Under the pieces are notes generated by a model. The model did not search any database. It worked only from the letters and a program-made list of their open reading frames with translations, and had not been told where the DNA came from. From assembly GCF_030294945.1 (NCBI RefSeq), contig NZ_AP018448.1, positions 5,114,001 to 5,178,000 on the forward strand: DNA of 64,000 nucleotides. The letters run 5' to 3'. Source of the DNA: Streptomyces graminofaciens. Its GTDB lineage: Bacteria; Actinomycetota; Actinomycetes; Streptomycetales; Streptomycetaceae. This document shows, piece by piece, positions 1-7,888 of the stretch. The translations under genes and the position numbers were made by a program. Position 1 is the stretch's first letter, and each line of letters opens with the position of its first letter.

Positions 1-858
1 CTAGTTCCCGCCGGTCCCCGGGACGGGGAACGCGCCGGTGGCCCGTCGCGTGATCTCGCCGTACACCTCGGGGTCGGTGGTGTACTCGCCGAGTGCGCAG
101 GTCTTGCGGCTGCCGTGGTAGTCCGAGGACCCGGTGGCGAGCAGCCCCAGCTCCTTCGCCAGGCCCCGCAGCCGTGCCCGGGTGGCCGGATCGTGGTCCA
201 TGTGGTCGACCTCGATGCCGTCGAGCCCGGCGGCGGCCAGCTCGGCGATCGCGGACTCCGGGACGGTCCGGCCCCGTTTGACGGCGGCCGGGTGGGCGAA
301 GACGGTGACGCCGCCCGCGCCCTTGACCAGCCGGATGGCCTCGAAGGGGTCGGTCTCGTGCTTCGGGACGTAGGCCCGGCCTCCGTCGGCGAGCCACCGC
401 TCGGTGAAGGCGTCGCCCACGGTCGGTACGACGCCCAGTTCGACGAGGGCGGTGGCCACGTGCGGCCGGCCCACGGAACCCTCACCGGCGATCCGCGCCA
501 CCTGCTCCCAGGTGACGGGCACACCCAGCTCGTTCAGCTTGGCGATCATGCCCCGGGCGCGCGGCACCCGGTCGTCCCTGACCAGCTCGCGCTCGGCGAG
601 CAGGGCGGGCTCCTCGGGGTCGAAGAGGTAGGCCAGCATGTGCATGCTGATGCCGTCCAACCGACAGGACAGCTCGGCGCCGGTGACCAGCGTGAGCCCC
701 TCGGGCAGCGCGGCGATCGCCTCGCCGTACCCCCGGGTCGTGTCGTGGTCGGTCAGCGCGACGACGTCCAGCCCGGCCGCGGCGGCATTGCACATCAGCC
801 CGGCCGGGGTGTCCGTACCGTCGGACGCCGTGGAGTGGCAGTGCAGATCGACACGCAC
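1..858 (-). CDS. PHP-domain metal-dependent phosphoesterase
   Basis: The protein is 285 aa and opens with the PHP signature DLHCHSTASDG. It then has LTDHD, the TGAEL segment, an FAHP histidine and a C-terminal GSSDYH, the usual metal ligands of the family. Related proteins hydrolyse phosphate esters such as 3',5'-bisphosphates or short RNA ends; the substrate here is not readable. The open frame extends upstream to 933. I chose the GTG at 858 because it lies directly before the PHP motif and has GGAG about 10 bases upstream. The stop codon TAG is the first three bases of the window, so the gene is complete. It is probably cytoplasmic, with no signal peptide. Confidence 0.85.
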   Translation of the reverse strand: MRVDLHCHSTASDGTDTPAGLMCNAAAAGLDVVALTDHDTTRGYGEAIAALPEGLTLVTGAELSCRLDGISMHMLAYLFDPEEPALLAERELVRDDRVPRARGMIAKLNELGVPVTWEQVARIAGEGSVGRPHVATALVELGVVPTVGDAFTERWLADGGRAYVPKHETDPFEAIRLVKGAGGVTVFAHPAAVKRGRTVPESAIAELAAAGLDGIEVDHMDHDPATRARLRGLAKELGLLATGSSDYHGSRKTCALGEYTTDPEVYGEITRRATGAFPVPGTGGN

Positions 859-1072
859 GACGCGGACTCCAGACGGGTGACGGAACAGAAGCGGACGCTC
901 AAGAGTAGCGCGCTTCCGACCCACTTCGGTCACACCCGAAACCCCCGAGCGCCCCCTACATGGTCAGGGGCGCGGTGCTGTATCGATTTGCGGTTCCGCC
1001 GCGTGGGCACGACAAGCCACCTGGCACCCGCAAGCCGCCGAACCAGCCGAACCTTCGAGCCACCAGGGCGCC

Positions 1073-1723
1073 CTACGGTTCCAGGATCCGCGGCGAAAGC
1101 GCCCCACAAGGCAGCAACTCCACCTCCGCCCCGGCGTCCCGCAGATCCGTCAGCACCAGCTCGTCGTACATCAGCAACCCCGTCTGCTCGGGCCAGACGA
1201 TCGCCCACAGCCACATCCCGAGCGCTTCCCCGGCGAACACCGCACGGTCGTCGGGTGTGCCGGAGAGGTGCCACAGAGGCGTCGGGCGGCCGGCGGCCAG
1301 GACCTTGGCCTGGGGTGGTTTCTCGACGCTCAGATACGGCCCGGGGTCGGGGCCGTCGACACCGGCGTACCGCGCGCCGAGACCGACGCCGAGCTCCTCG
1401 GCGATGAGCAGGAGCTCGCCCATCCCACCGAGCGGCCCCGGGCCGGAGCAGGCCACGGCGGTGGCGCGGCCACCGCTGCGGTCGTCCCCGGCGAAGGCCG
1501 CGCCCGTGAACAGCCACCCCACGGGCAGCGGCCACGGCATCCACACGGGCACCTTGGCGCGATGCACCACGACACTGAGGGCCTCGACGCTGGGCGGGAT
1601 CACGGGCTGCAGCGGATGCACCGTCCCATGCACATCACACTGCCAGGAGTCGGCAAAGAGTCCGGGAGCCCTGACCCGGCCACCACACTTCGGGCAACTG
1701 GGTTCGCCCCTCATAGGGCTCAA
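1073..1723 (-). CDS. DUF6758-type zinc-ribbon-like protein
   Basis: This 216 aa protein begins with a CPKCGG knuckle and a later cysteine (WQCDVHG), suggesting a small zinc ribbon. The rest is a soluble alpha/beta domain with conserved motifs (VWMPWPLPVGWLFTG) that I recognise from a Streptomyces-wide uncharacterised family (DUF6758). No enzymatic residues can be named. The TTG at 1723 has GGGGAGG at ideal spacing. An ATG three codons later (1714) is also possible but lies 13 bases from that site. It points the same way as the PHP gene downstream, with about 215 bases between them. Confidence 0.75.
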   Translation of the reverse strand: MSPMRGEPSCPKCGGRVRAPGLFADSWQCDVHGTVHPLQPVIPPSVEALSVVVHRAKVPVWMPWPLPVGWLFTGAAFAGDDRSGGRATAVACSGPGPLGGMGELLLIAEELGVGLGARYAGVDGPDPGPYLSVEKPPQAKVLAAGRPTPLWHLSGTPDDRAVFAGEALGMWLWAIVWPEQTGLLMYDELVLTDLRDAGAEVELLPCGALSPRILEP

Positions 1724-1978
1724 CGGTCCTCCCCGTGCTTCCTCGCGTCAAGGACGATCACCCGTCCGGCGTGTGCGCGTCACGTTCCGCTTATGGACCG
1801 TTCATGCACCGCGCGCGTCGGGAGTGATCCGTCCACTGGCATCAACCACCGGGATCAACTGCCCGCACGACCAAGGGAAGCGGCGATTTTCAGCCACCTG
1901 CGGGTCACCCACAGGCCACGCCGGGCGTGCCTTCGGTCACATGGGCCGTGGCGAGACGACTCGATCGGCCCGACCGGG

Positions 1979-2563
1979 TCAGTCGAGGGACACCGACCTG
2001 CGGAGCGGGTCGCGCAGATCCGTCCCGCCGGTGAGCCAGCGCTCCTGGAGGGCCTGGGCGCCGTGGACGCGCTTCCAGGCGGCCTCGTTGGGGGTCATCG
2101 GGAGGAGGGGCAGGAAACGTACGGGGTCGGCGGGGGCGTCCAGTTCCAGGTCCTCCACCAGCCCGCCGGACTCGGCGACGAGGACCGAGGTGAAGGGGGC
2201 GCCGGGCCACAGCGGCCCGCCCACGTCGAGGGAGGCACCGGGGGCCACGACCACACCCTCGACCTGCGGTGACGCAGCGAGCACGGCGAGCGGGCGGAGC
2301 ACCTTGTCGGTGTCGGCGACCCCGCCGCGCACGGACAGGACCAGCTCGGCGCGCGGCCCCTTGACGGGATCGGCGAGCACCGCGGCGGGGTCGGCCATCG
2401 GCTGGGCGGACATGCCGAGCGTGGCGTAGCGGACGACGTCGCCGTCGGTGAAACGGAGGACCTCGATACGGTCCGTGCCGAGGAAGGTGACCGCGGCGCG
2501 CGCGTCCGGTTCGCCCAGCGCGGTGCGCAAACGGGCCTCCACCAACGGAAGAACATCAGCCAT
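1979..2563 (-). CDS. Suppressor-of-fused (SUFU) domain protein
   Basis: This 194 aa cytoplasmic protein resembles bacterial SUFU-domain proteins. The visible segments are RIEVLRFTDGDVVRYATLGMS near residue 40 and FLPLLPMTPNEAAWKRVHGAQALQERW near the C-terminus, the latter typical of the family. Bacterial members have no established biochemical role; some act as immunity or partner proteins in polymorphic toxin loci, but no toxin gene is nearby. The ATG at 2563 was chosen because the family-like sequence MADVLPLVEARL starts there. No strong ribosome binding site precedes it. The gene is transcribed away from the hairpin-rich region at 2640-2800. Confidence 0.75.
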   Translation of the reverse strand: MADVLPLVEARLRTALGEPDARAAVTFLGTDRIEVLRFTDGDVVRYATLGMSAQPMADPAAVLADPVKGPRAELVLSVRGGVADTDKVLRPLAVLAASPQVEGVVVAPGASLDVGGPLWPGAPFTSVLVAESGGLVEDLELDAPADPVRFLPLLPMTPNEAAWKRVHGAQALQERWLTGGTDLRDPLRRSVSLD

Positions 2564-2605
2564 GGGCCGAGCATAGAACTCGTCAGGAACCGGCAATCCG
2601 GCGCC

Positions 2606-2800
2606 TTGACACTTCACCCGGCTGCTAGTCTTGACCGCCGGTCGAGGCAACAAGTAGAGCAGCACGCGACAGCGTCGCTCTCAAGGCTTCGCAAGCCCTA
2701 GGGCCTCGACGCGTTGAGACTGAATCTCCCCTACGGGGAACCCCTGCTGGGGTATGGAACGTCCCTTACGAGGGACCGGCCGGAGGAGGTGGGGCTGCGA
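2606..2800 (+). ncRNA. Candidate structured leader or small RNA upstream of corA
   Basis: Between the divergent SUFU and corA genes lies a run of closely packed inverted repeats. GTCGAGGC (2641-2648) can pair with GCCTCGAC (2703-2710), closing a multibranch that contains hairpins at 2666-2678 (GCGAC/GTCGC) and 2685-2697 (GGCTT/AAGCC). Three further hairpins follow: 2728-2738 (CCCC/GGGG), 2740-2753 (ACCCC/GGGGT) and 2761-2776 (GTCCCT/AGGGAC with a TACG loop). A TTGACA at 2606 lies upstream, with a TAGTCT 14 bases further on; that spacing is short for a promoter. It does not show the conserved blocks I know of the M-box magnesium riboswitch. Role and even expression are inferred. Confidence 0.35.
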
Positions 2801-3157
2801 TGGACCGAAGTCGACCGTGCAGTACCACCCGCTCTTCCGACCACCGAGTTCCGTAGCACTCGCTGTAGCCGTAGTTCTCGCTCTGCTGGCTGCCACCCTC
2901 ACTCGCGTCGTGCCGCTCGTCGGCCGTCGCGCAACGGAAGAGCATTTCTTTCCCGTCTTGATCTGAATCGCCGATCAGCGATCACCGATCAGAAGTCACT
3001 GGTCACGCACCGCTGATCCGAAATCAAGCGAAGCTGTCACCGCGACGGTGCGGTGCTCCCCGCTTTGTGGACGTGCCAAACATCCGCAGTCAAAACGTCC
3101 CCATTCCGGGTAGTTCCAACCGTCGTCGGCGGCCTTTCGTTGCGAAGGAGCCTGCCC
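2801..3157 (+). other. Untranslated stretch before corA, possible small peptide
   Basis: No secure gene is present. A GGAGGAGG site at 2782-2789 precedes an ATG at 2800 that opens an 18-codon frame, which could be a leader peptide. An overlapping GTG at 2818 opens a 49-codon frame with one hydrophobic segment (SVALAVAVVLALLAATL). GATCA-type direct and inverted repeats occur at about 2972-3000 (CGATCAG repeated). A leader this long before a magnesium transporter suggests post-transcriptional control, but nothing proves it. Confidence 0.3.
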
Positions 3158-4282
3158 ATGTCGATGATCCACAACCTCCGTGCCGTGGTCCGTCCCTCCC
3201 GACCCTCGCGCCTGTCGCTGCGCAAGGACGGGGGCGTGTACGACACGACGCGTCCGGCGGAGGCGACCACGGCCGTCGTGGACTGCGCCGTCTACCGCGA
3301 CGGCGTGCGCGTCACAGCCGAGCGGAACCTCACCCCGCACGAGGCGATCCGTCAGGTGCGCCGCGACGGCGGGTTCGTGTGGATCGGTCTGCACGAGCCG
3401 TCGGAGGCCGAATTCTCCGGTATCGCGGCCGAGTTCGGGCTGCACCCGCTGGCCGTGGAGGACGCGGTGCACGCGCACCAGCGCCCCAAGCTGGAGCGGT
3501 ACGACGACACCCTCTTCACGGTCTTCAAGACCATCCACTACGTGGAGCACGACGAACTGACCGCCACCAGCGAGGTGGTCGAGTCCGGCGAGGTCATGTG
3601 CTTCACCGGGCGGGACTTCTTCATCACCGTCCGGCACGGCGGCCAGGGCTCGCTGCGGGCACTGCGTCACCGACTGCAGGACGACCCGGAGTTGCTCTCC
3701 AAGGGCCCCTCGGCCGTGCTGCACGCCATCGCCGACCACGTCGTCGACGGATATGTGGCGGTCGCGGACGCGGTGCAGGACGACATCGACGAGGTGGAGA
3801 CGGAGGTGTTCTCGCCGGGCCGCAAGGGCACGCCGCGCGGCACGGACGCCGGCCGGATCTACCAACTCAAGCGTGAGGTCCTGGAGTTCAAGCGCGCGGT
3901 ACTGCCGCTGGTGCGGCCCATGCAGCTGCTGAGCGAGCGGCCGATGCGGCTGGTCGACCCGGACATCCAGAAGTACTTCCGTGACGTGGCCGACCACCTC
4001 GCCCGGGTCCAGGAGCAGGTCGTCGGCTTCGACGAACTCCTCAACTCGATCCTCCAGGCGAACCTGGCGCAGGCCTCCGTCGCACAGAACGAGGACATGC
4101 GGAAGATCACGTCCTGGGCGGCCATCATCGCCGTACCGACGATGGTGTGCGGCGTGTACGGCATGAACTTCAAGTACATGCCGGAGACGCAGTGGAAGTT
4201 CGGGTACCCGGTGGTCCTGGGCGTCACCATCGCCCTCTGCCTGGGCATCCACCGCACGCTCAAGCGCAATGGGTGGCTCTGA
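3158..4282 (+). CDS. corA: CorA-family magnesium/cobalt transporter
   Basis: This 374 aa protein has the CorA plan: a long acidic cytoplasmic domain, a helical stalk and two C-terminal membrane helices. The signature YGMNF ends the first membrane helix (around residue 332) and an acidic loop (PETQWKFGYP) follows, the selectivity entrance for hydrated Mg2+. It would import Mg2+ passively as a pentamer. The ATG at 3158 has AAGGAGC at good spacing; longer in-frame starts lack a site. It follows a structured leader region and is 22 bases upstream of a hypothetical gene. A corA near mrp, htrA and sigE is also found in mycobacteria. Confidence 0.93.
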   Translation: MSMIHNLRAVVRPSRPSRLSLRKDGGVYDTTRPAEATTAVVDCAVYRDGVRVTAERNLTPHEAIRQVRRDGGFVWIGLHEPSEAEFSGIAAEFGLHPLAVEDAVHAHQRPKLERYDDTLFTVFKTIHYVEHDELTATSEVVESGEVMCFTGRDFFITVRHGGQGSLRALRHRLQDDPELLSKGPSAVLHAIADHVVDGYVAVADAVQDDIDEVETEVFSPGRKGTPRGTDAGRIYQLKREVLEFKRAVLPLVRPMQLLSERPMRLVDPDIQKYFRDVADHLARVQEQVVGFDELLNSILQANLAQASVAQNEDMRKITSWAAIIAVPTMVCGVYGMNFKYMPETQWKFGYPVVLGVTIALCLGIHRTLKRNGWL

Positions 4283-4304
4283 GGGGCCCGGCTAGGCTGG
4301 CGCC

Positions 4305-4847
4305 ATGACGGAACAGCTGCTCGACCGGGCCCTCGTCGAGGAGGCCACCAAGAAGTCCGGGCTCATCTGGGTGCGGGGCGGCGGCGAGCCGACGCTGCAC
4401 ACCCAGGGGCACGGGGTGCCCTCGCGTGCGCTGTGGCACGTCTGGCACGAGGGCGCGGCGTGCGTGGTCGGCGACGGGCCGGGCGAGCAGCCGCTGCCGG
4501 GGCTGGTCGACGGAGGCTCGGCCGTGGTCACCGTCCGCAGCAAGGACAAGGGCGGTCGGCTGGTCGCCTGGGACGCGACGGTCGTGGAGCTGGAGGCGCG
4601 CTCCCCCGAGTGGGAGGCGGCGGTGGCCGAGCTCAAGGGCAAGCGGCTGAACGCGCCCGACGGCGAGGCGATGCCGGAGCGCTGGGCGCGTGAGTGCCGG
4701 GTGCTCCGCCTGGAGCCTGCGGGGTCGACGCTGCCGTTGCCCGACGGCGACCTGGCCGCGGTGCCCCTGCCGACCCCGGCGACCACGCGTGAGCCGATCC
4801 CGGCGGGGCTGCCCCGGTTGCTCCTGAAGCGACGCAAGCGGGGCTGA
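4305..4847 (+). CDS. Conserved hypothetical protein
   Basis: This is a 180 aa soluble protein of unknown function. It looks like a single alpha/beta or split-barrel-like domain (SGLIWVRGGGEP, HGVPSRALWHVWHEGAACVVGDG, GSAVVTVRSKDKGGRLVAWDATV) followed by a basic tail ending KRRKRG. The barrel-like pattern recalls flavin-binding PNPOx-type proteins, but I see no decisive residues. It begins 22 bases after corA and is probably cotranscribed with it. It converges on the lipoprotein gene at 4861. Confidence 0.7.
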   Translation: MTEQLLDRALVEEATKKSGLIWVRGGGEPTLHTQGHGVPSRALWHVWHEGAACVVGDGPGEQPLPGLVDGGSAVVTVRSKDKGGRLVAWDATVVELEARSPEWEAAVAELKGKRLNAPDGEAMPERWARECRVLRLEPAGSTLPLPDGDLAAVPLPTPATTREPIPAGLPRLLLKRRKRG

Positions 4848-4860
4848 CAGCCACGAAGTT

Positions 4861-5610
4861 CTACGACGTCGGCAACTGCTGGCCGTAGTCCACGACCGAC
4901 TTCTCGTCCGGCTCCTGCAAGGTGAAGTCCTTGCCCCAGTCGGAGAGCAGGATGGTTCCCGCGTCGCCCGCGCGGACCAGGCGCAGGGGGAACGGGGAGC
5001 CCTCCAGGGAGACGTCCAGGGTGCCGCCTGAGCCCTTGTCGCCGGTGATGCGGATCGTGCGGGTGCCGGACTGCTCGTGGTGGCCGTCGGTGGACAGGGC
5101 GCCGTGCAGGGTGAGCAGACCGTCGAGGAGGACGTCCTTGTCGGTGAAGCCGCTGAACCGCTTGTAGACCGGGTCGTCGGTCGGCACCTTCACATACATG
5201 CCGTCCAGCTTGTCCGCGGCGGCCGTCTCCGAGTCGTTCGTGTGGTTGCCGGACTCCTCGTGCTTCCAGAAGTCCGCGTCGGCCTTCAGGAACAGCTTGT
5301 CCCCGACCTTCAGCAGCCGGAAGGTCGCCCCCTCCGATGTCACCGAGCCCGAGCCGCCGTCCTCCTTCAGGCGCATGTCCAGCTTGTACGTACGGCCGTT
5401 GCTCACCACGGAACCGGACAGCCGGACCGTGTCCGCGCCGTCGGCCGCCGCCTTCGTCCTGCTCTGGATCTTCGCGGGCGGCAGCTTGCCGACACCGTTG
5501 GTGCCTTCGTCGGGATCCTCGCTGCAGCCGGTGAGACCCACCCCGCTCGCCACGAGGGTGCAGATCGCGCTCACCAGTGCGGCCCTTCGGGTACGGGGAA
5601 TCACAGTCAC
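4861..5610 (-). CDS. LppX/LprAFG-like lipoprotein
   Basis: The 249 aa precursor has a positively charged start (VTVIPRTRR), a hydrophobic segment and the lipobox LTGC at about residue 27, so it should be lipidated and held on the outer face of the membrane. The mature part has the pattern of LppX_LprAFG proteins, whose half-barrel fold carries lipids in mycobacteria: VRLSGSVVSNGRTYKLDMRL, a GDKLFLKAD strand and YVKVPTDDPVYKRF. The GTG at 5610 has GAGGTG upstream at proper distance. Ligand and role are unknown here. It is transcribed divergently from the MgtE_N/CBS gene. Confidence 0.82.
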   Translation of the reverse strand: MTVIPRTRRAALVSAICTLVASGVGLTGCSEDPDEGTNGVGKLPPAKIQSRTKAAADGADTVRLSGSVVSNGRTYKLDMRLKEDGGSGSVTSEGATFRLLKVGDKLFLKADADFWKHEESGNHTNDSETAAADKLDGMYVKVPTDDPVYKRFSGFTDKDVLLDGLLTLHGALSTDGHHEQSGTRTIRITGDKGSGGTLDVSLEGSPFPLRLVRAGDAGTILLSDWGKDFTLQEPDEKSVVDYGQQLPTS

Positions 5611-5786
5611 AGGCTTCGCACCTCTTCGTGGGGAGTCCGGGCGTACCGCAGAGTACCGGGGTCCCGAACACCTCTCAGAAGCAGACCGTCCGCACCGCTC
5701 ACCAGGGCATATCCGATCGGGACGGGCTAGCCTGAAGCCCTCCTCGGCGGACAATCCCTCTGCGGCGGGAAGGAAAGGGGCGGCTC

Positions 5787-7142
5787 ATGGCAGCGGTGGC
5801 GCCCCGGGTCTTCGTCTCCCACCTCACCGGCGTCGCCGTCTTCGACCCGAACGGCGACCAGGTGGGCCGCGTCCGCGACCTGGTCGTCATCCTGCGCGTC
5901 GGCCGGAAGCCCCCACGGCTGCTCGGGCTGGTCGTGGAGCTGTCCACGCGCCGCCGGATCTTCCTTCCCATGACGCGGGTGACCGGCATCGAGTCCGGCC
6001 AGGTCATCACCACCGGCGTCCTGAACGTGCGCCGCTTCGAACAGCGCCCCACCGAGCGGCTCGTCATCGGCGAACTGCTGGACCGCCGCGTCACCCTCGT
6101 CGAGACCCGCGAGGAGGTGACCGTCCTCGACGTCTCGGTGCAGCAGCTCCCGGCCCGCCGGGACTGGGAGATCGACCGGGTGTTCGTACGCAAGGGGCGG
6201 GGCGGGGCCTTCCGGCGCAGCAAGGCCGAGACGCTGACCGTGGAGTGGTCGGCGGTCACCGGGTTCTCGCTGGAGGAGCACGGGCAGGGCGCCGAGAGCC
6301 TCCTCGCCACCTTCGAACAGCTCCGCCCCGCCGATCTGGCCAACGTGCTGCACCATCTGTCGCCGAAGCGCCGGTCCGAGGTCGCCAACGCCCTCGACGA
6401 CGACCGGCTCGCCGACGTCCTGGAGGAACTGCCGGAGGACGACCAGATCGAGATCATCGGCAAGCTCAAGGAGGAGCGCGCCGCCGACGTCCTGGAGGCC
6501 ATGGATCCGGACGACGCGGCCGACCTCCTCGCCGAGCTGCCGCAGGACGAGCAGGAGCGGCTGCTGGCGCTGATGCAGCCGGACGAGGCGGCGGACGTAC
6601 GGCGGCTGCTGGCGTACGAGGAGAAGACCGCCGGCGGCCTCATGACCACCGAGCCGATCGTGCTGCGTCCGGACGCGACCGTCGCCGACGCGCTCGCCCG
6701 GGTCCGCAACCCCGACCTGTCCCCCGCGCTCGCGGCCCAGGTGTATGTGTGCCGGCCGCCGGACGAGACCCCGACCGGCAAGTACCTGGGCACGGTCCAC
6801 TTCCAACGGCTGTTGCGCGACCCGCCGTACACGCTGGTCAGCGCGATCCTCGACGATGCCCTCCAGCCGCTGGACCCGGAGGCCGCGCTGCCCGAGGTGG
6901 CCGGGTTCTTCGCGACGTACGACATGGTCGCGGCACCCGTGGTCGACGAGAGCGGCTCGCTGCTGGGCGCGGTGACCGTGGACGACGTGCTGGACCACAT
7001 GCTGCCCGAGGACTGGCGGGAGACGGAGTTCCACCTTCACGAGGACGAGGACGAAAGCCGGGGCGTGGGCGGGGAGATGGGCGAGGGCGGGGAGATGGGC
7101 GAGGGCGGCGACGAAGTCGAGGGGGTCGGCCATGGTTCCTGA
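5787..7142 (+). CDS. PRC-barrel, MgtE_N and CBS-domain protein lacking a channel domain
   Basis: This 451 aa protein starts with PRC-barrel-like repeats (residues 5-160, e.g. FDPNGDQVGRVRDLVVILR). An MgtE N-terminal superhelical domain follows at roughly 170-280 (LSPKRRSEVANALDDDRLADVLEELPEDD and repeats), then a CBS pair at about 285-415 (GGLMTTEPIVLRPDATVADAL; DDVLDHMLPEDW). No membrane helix is present, so it is the Mg2+-sensing half of MgtE without the pore. The tail is acidic and repetitive (GEMGEGG twice) from an 18-bp tandem repeat at 7071-7106. It lies between corA and the DUF1003 membrane gene, whose start it overlaps by 11 bases, suggesting a joint role in magnesium or stress signalling. 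Confidence 0.85.
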   Translation: MAAVAPRVFVSHLTGVAVFDPNGDQVGRVRDLVVILRVGRKPPRLLGLVVELSTRRRIFLPMTRVTGIESGQVITTGVLNVRRFEQRPTERLVIGELLDRRVTLVETREEVTVLDVSVQQLPARRDWEIDRVFVRKGRGGAFRRSKAETLTVEWSAVTGFSLEEHGQGAESLLATFEQLRPADLANVLHHLSPKRRSEVANALDDDRLADVLEELPEDDQIEIIGKLKEERAADVLEAMDPDDAADLLAELPQDEQERLLALMQPDEAADVRRLLAYEEKTAGGLMTTEPIVLRPDATVADALARVRNPDLSPALAAQVYVCRPPDETPTGKYLGTVHFQRLLRDPPYTLVSAILDDALQPLDPEAALPEVAGFFATYDMVAAPVVDESGSLLGAVTVDDVLDHMLPEDWRETEFHLHEDEDESRGVGGEMGEGGEMGEGGDEVEGVGHGS

Positions 7143-7845
7143 TTGGCGTGATCGGCATGACCGGCATGAGCGGCATGACCGGCGCGAGCGTCATGAGCGC
7201 GACGGGCGGGAAGGGCGGGAACGAGCGCACTCCGGCGCCTCGTCGATGCGCGAGCGCACGCTATCCTCCGGCATCCCCCTGCGGGAGCGCACGCCCTCGG
7301 GTGCCTCCGCACGCCCCCGCACCCGCCTCGACCTGCCCCTGCCGCGCAGGACCAGGCTGCTGCCCGAGTGGGACCCGGAGGCCTTCGGGCGGCTCTCGGA
7401 GCGGATCGCACGGTTCCTGGGCACGGGACGGTTCATCGTCTGGATGACGATCGTCATCATCCTGTGGGTGCTGTGGAACATCTTCGCCCCGGCCGACCTG
7501 CGCTTCGACAACTACCCGTTCATCTTCCTGACCCTGATGCTGTCCCTCCAGGCCTCCTACGCCGCCCCGCTGATCCTCCTCGCGCAGAACCGCCAGGACG
7601 ACCGCGACCGGGTCAACCTCGAACAGGACCGCAAGCAGAACGAACGCTCGATCGCGGACACCGAGTATCTGACCCGGGAGATCGCGGCCCTGCGCATCGG
7701 CCTCGGGGAAGTCGCGACCCGCGACTGGCTGCGCTCCGAGCTGCAGGACCTGGTCAAGGAACTCCACGAGCACGACGGGCGGGGCGACGGCCGGGTCGTG
7801 TTCCCGCAGGAGCAGCACCGCGGGCGTGACGAAGACGACCGCTGA
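7132..7845 (+). CDS. DUF1003 membrane protein
   Basis: This 237 aa protein has a highly charged N-terminal region of HDRHERHDRRER type (residues 5-35). A DUF1003 core follows with two membrane helices (about 100-120 and 128-148: FIVWMTIVIILWVLWNIF and FPFIFLTLMLSLQASYAAPLIL-like) and the family motif APLILLAQNRQDDRDR, then a helical cytoplasmic tail. The function is unknown; cyanobacterial and actinobacterial members are linked to cation homeostasis only by context. The start overlaps the MgtE_N gene, so translation is probably coupled. A later start at the methionine near residue 39 would remove the low-complexity head. It is 43 bases upstream of mrp. Confidence 0.82.
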   Translation: MVPDWRDRHDRHERHDRRERHERDGREGRERAHSGASSMRERTLSSGIPLRERTPSGASARPRTRLDLPLPRRTRLLPEWDPEAFGRLSERIARFLGTGRFIVWMTIVIILWVLWNIFAPADLRFDNYPFIFLTLMLSLQASYAAPLILLAQNRQDDRDRVNLEQDRKQNERSIADTEYLTREIAALRIGLGEVATRDWLRSELQDLVKELHEHDGRGDGRVVFPQEQHRGRDEDDR

Positions 7846-7888
7846 CGGGCTTCCCGAGGCCCCCGCCGGTCGCCGTACCATCGTCCTT

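Noticed and set aside
115..1407. Long open frame on the plus strand opposite the PHP and DUF6758 genes
   Set aside because: It is antisense to well-supported genes, has no family features and arises from the high-GC codon bias that leaves opposite frames open.
2640..2800. M-box magnesium riboswitch
   Set aside because: The conserved blocks I know for this class are not visible; only the position before a magnesium transporter fits.
2996..4252. 418-codon frame antisense to corA
   Set aside because: His/Arg/Val-rich translation without family features and exactly opposite a clear CorA; a shadow frame.
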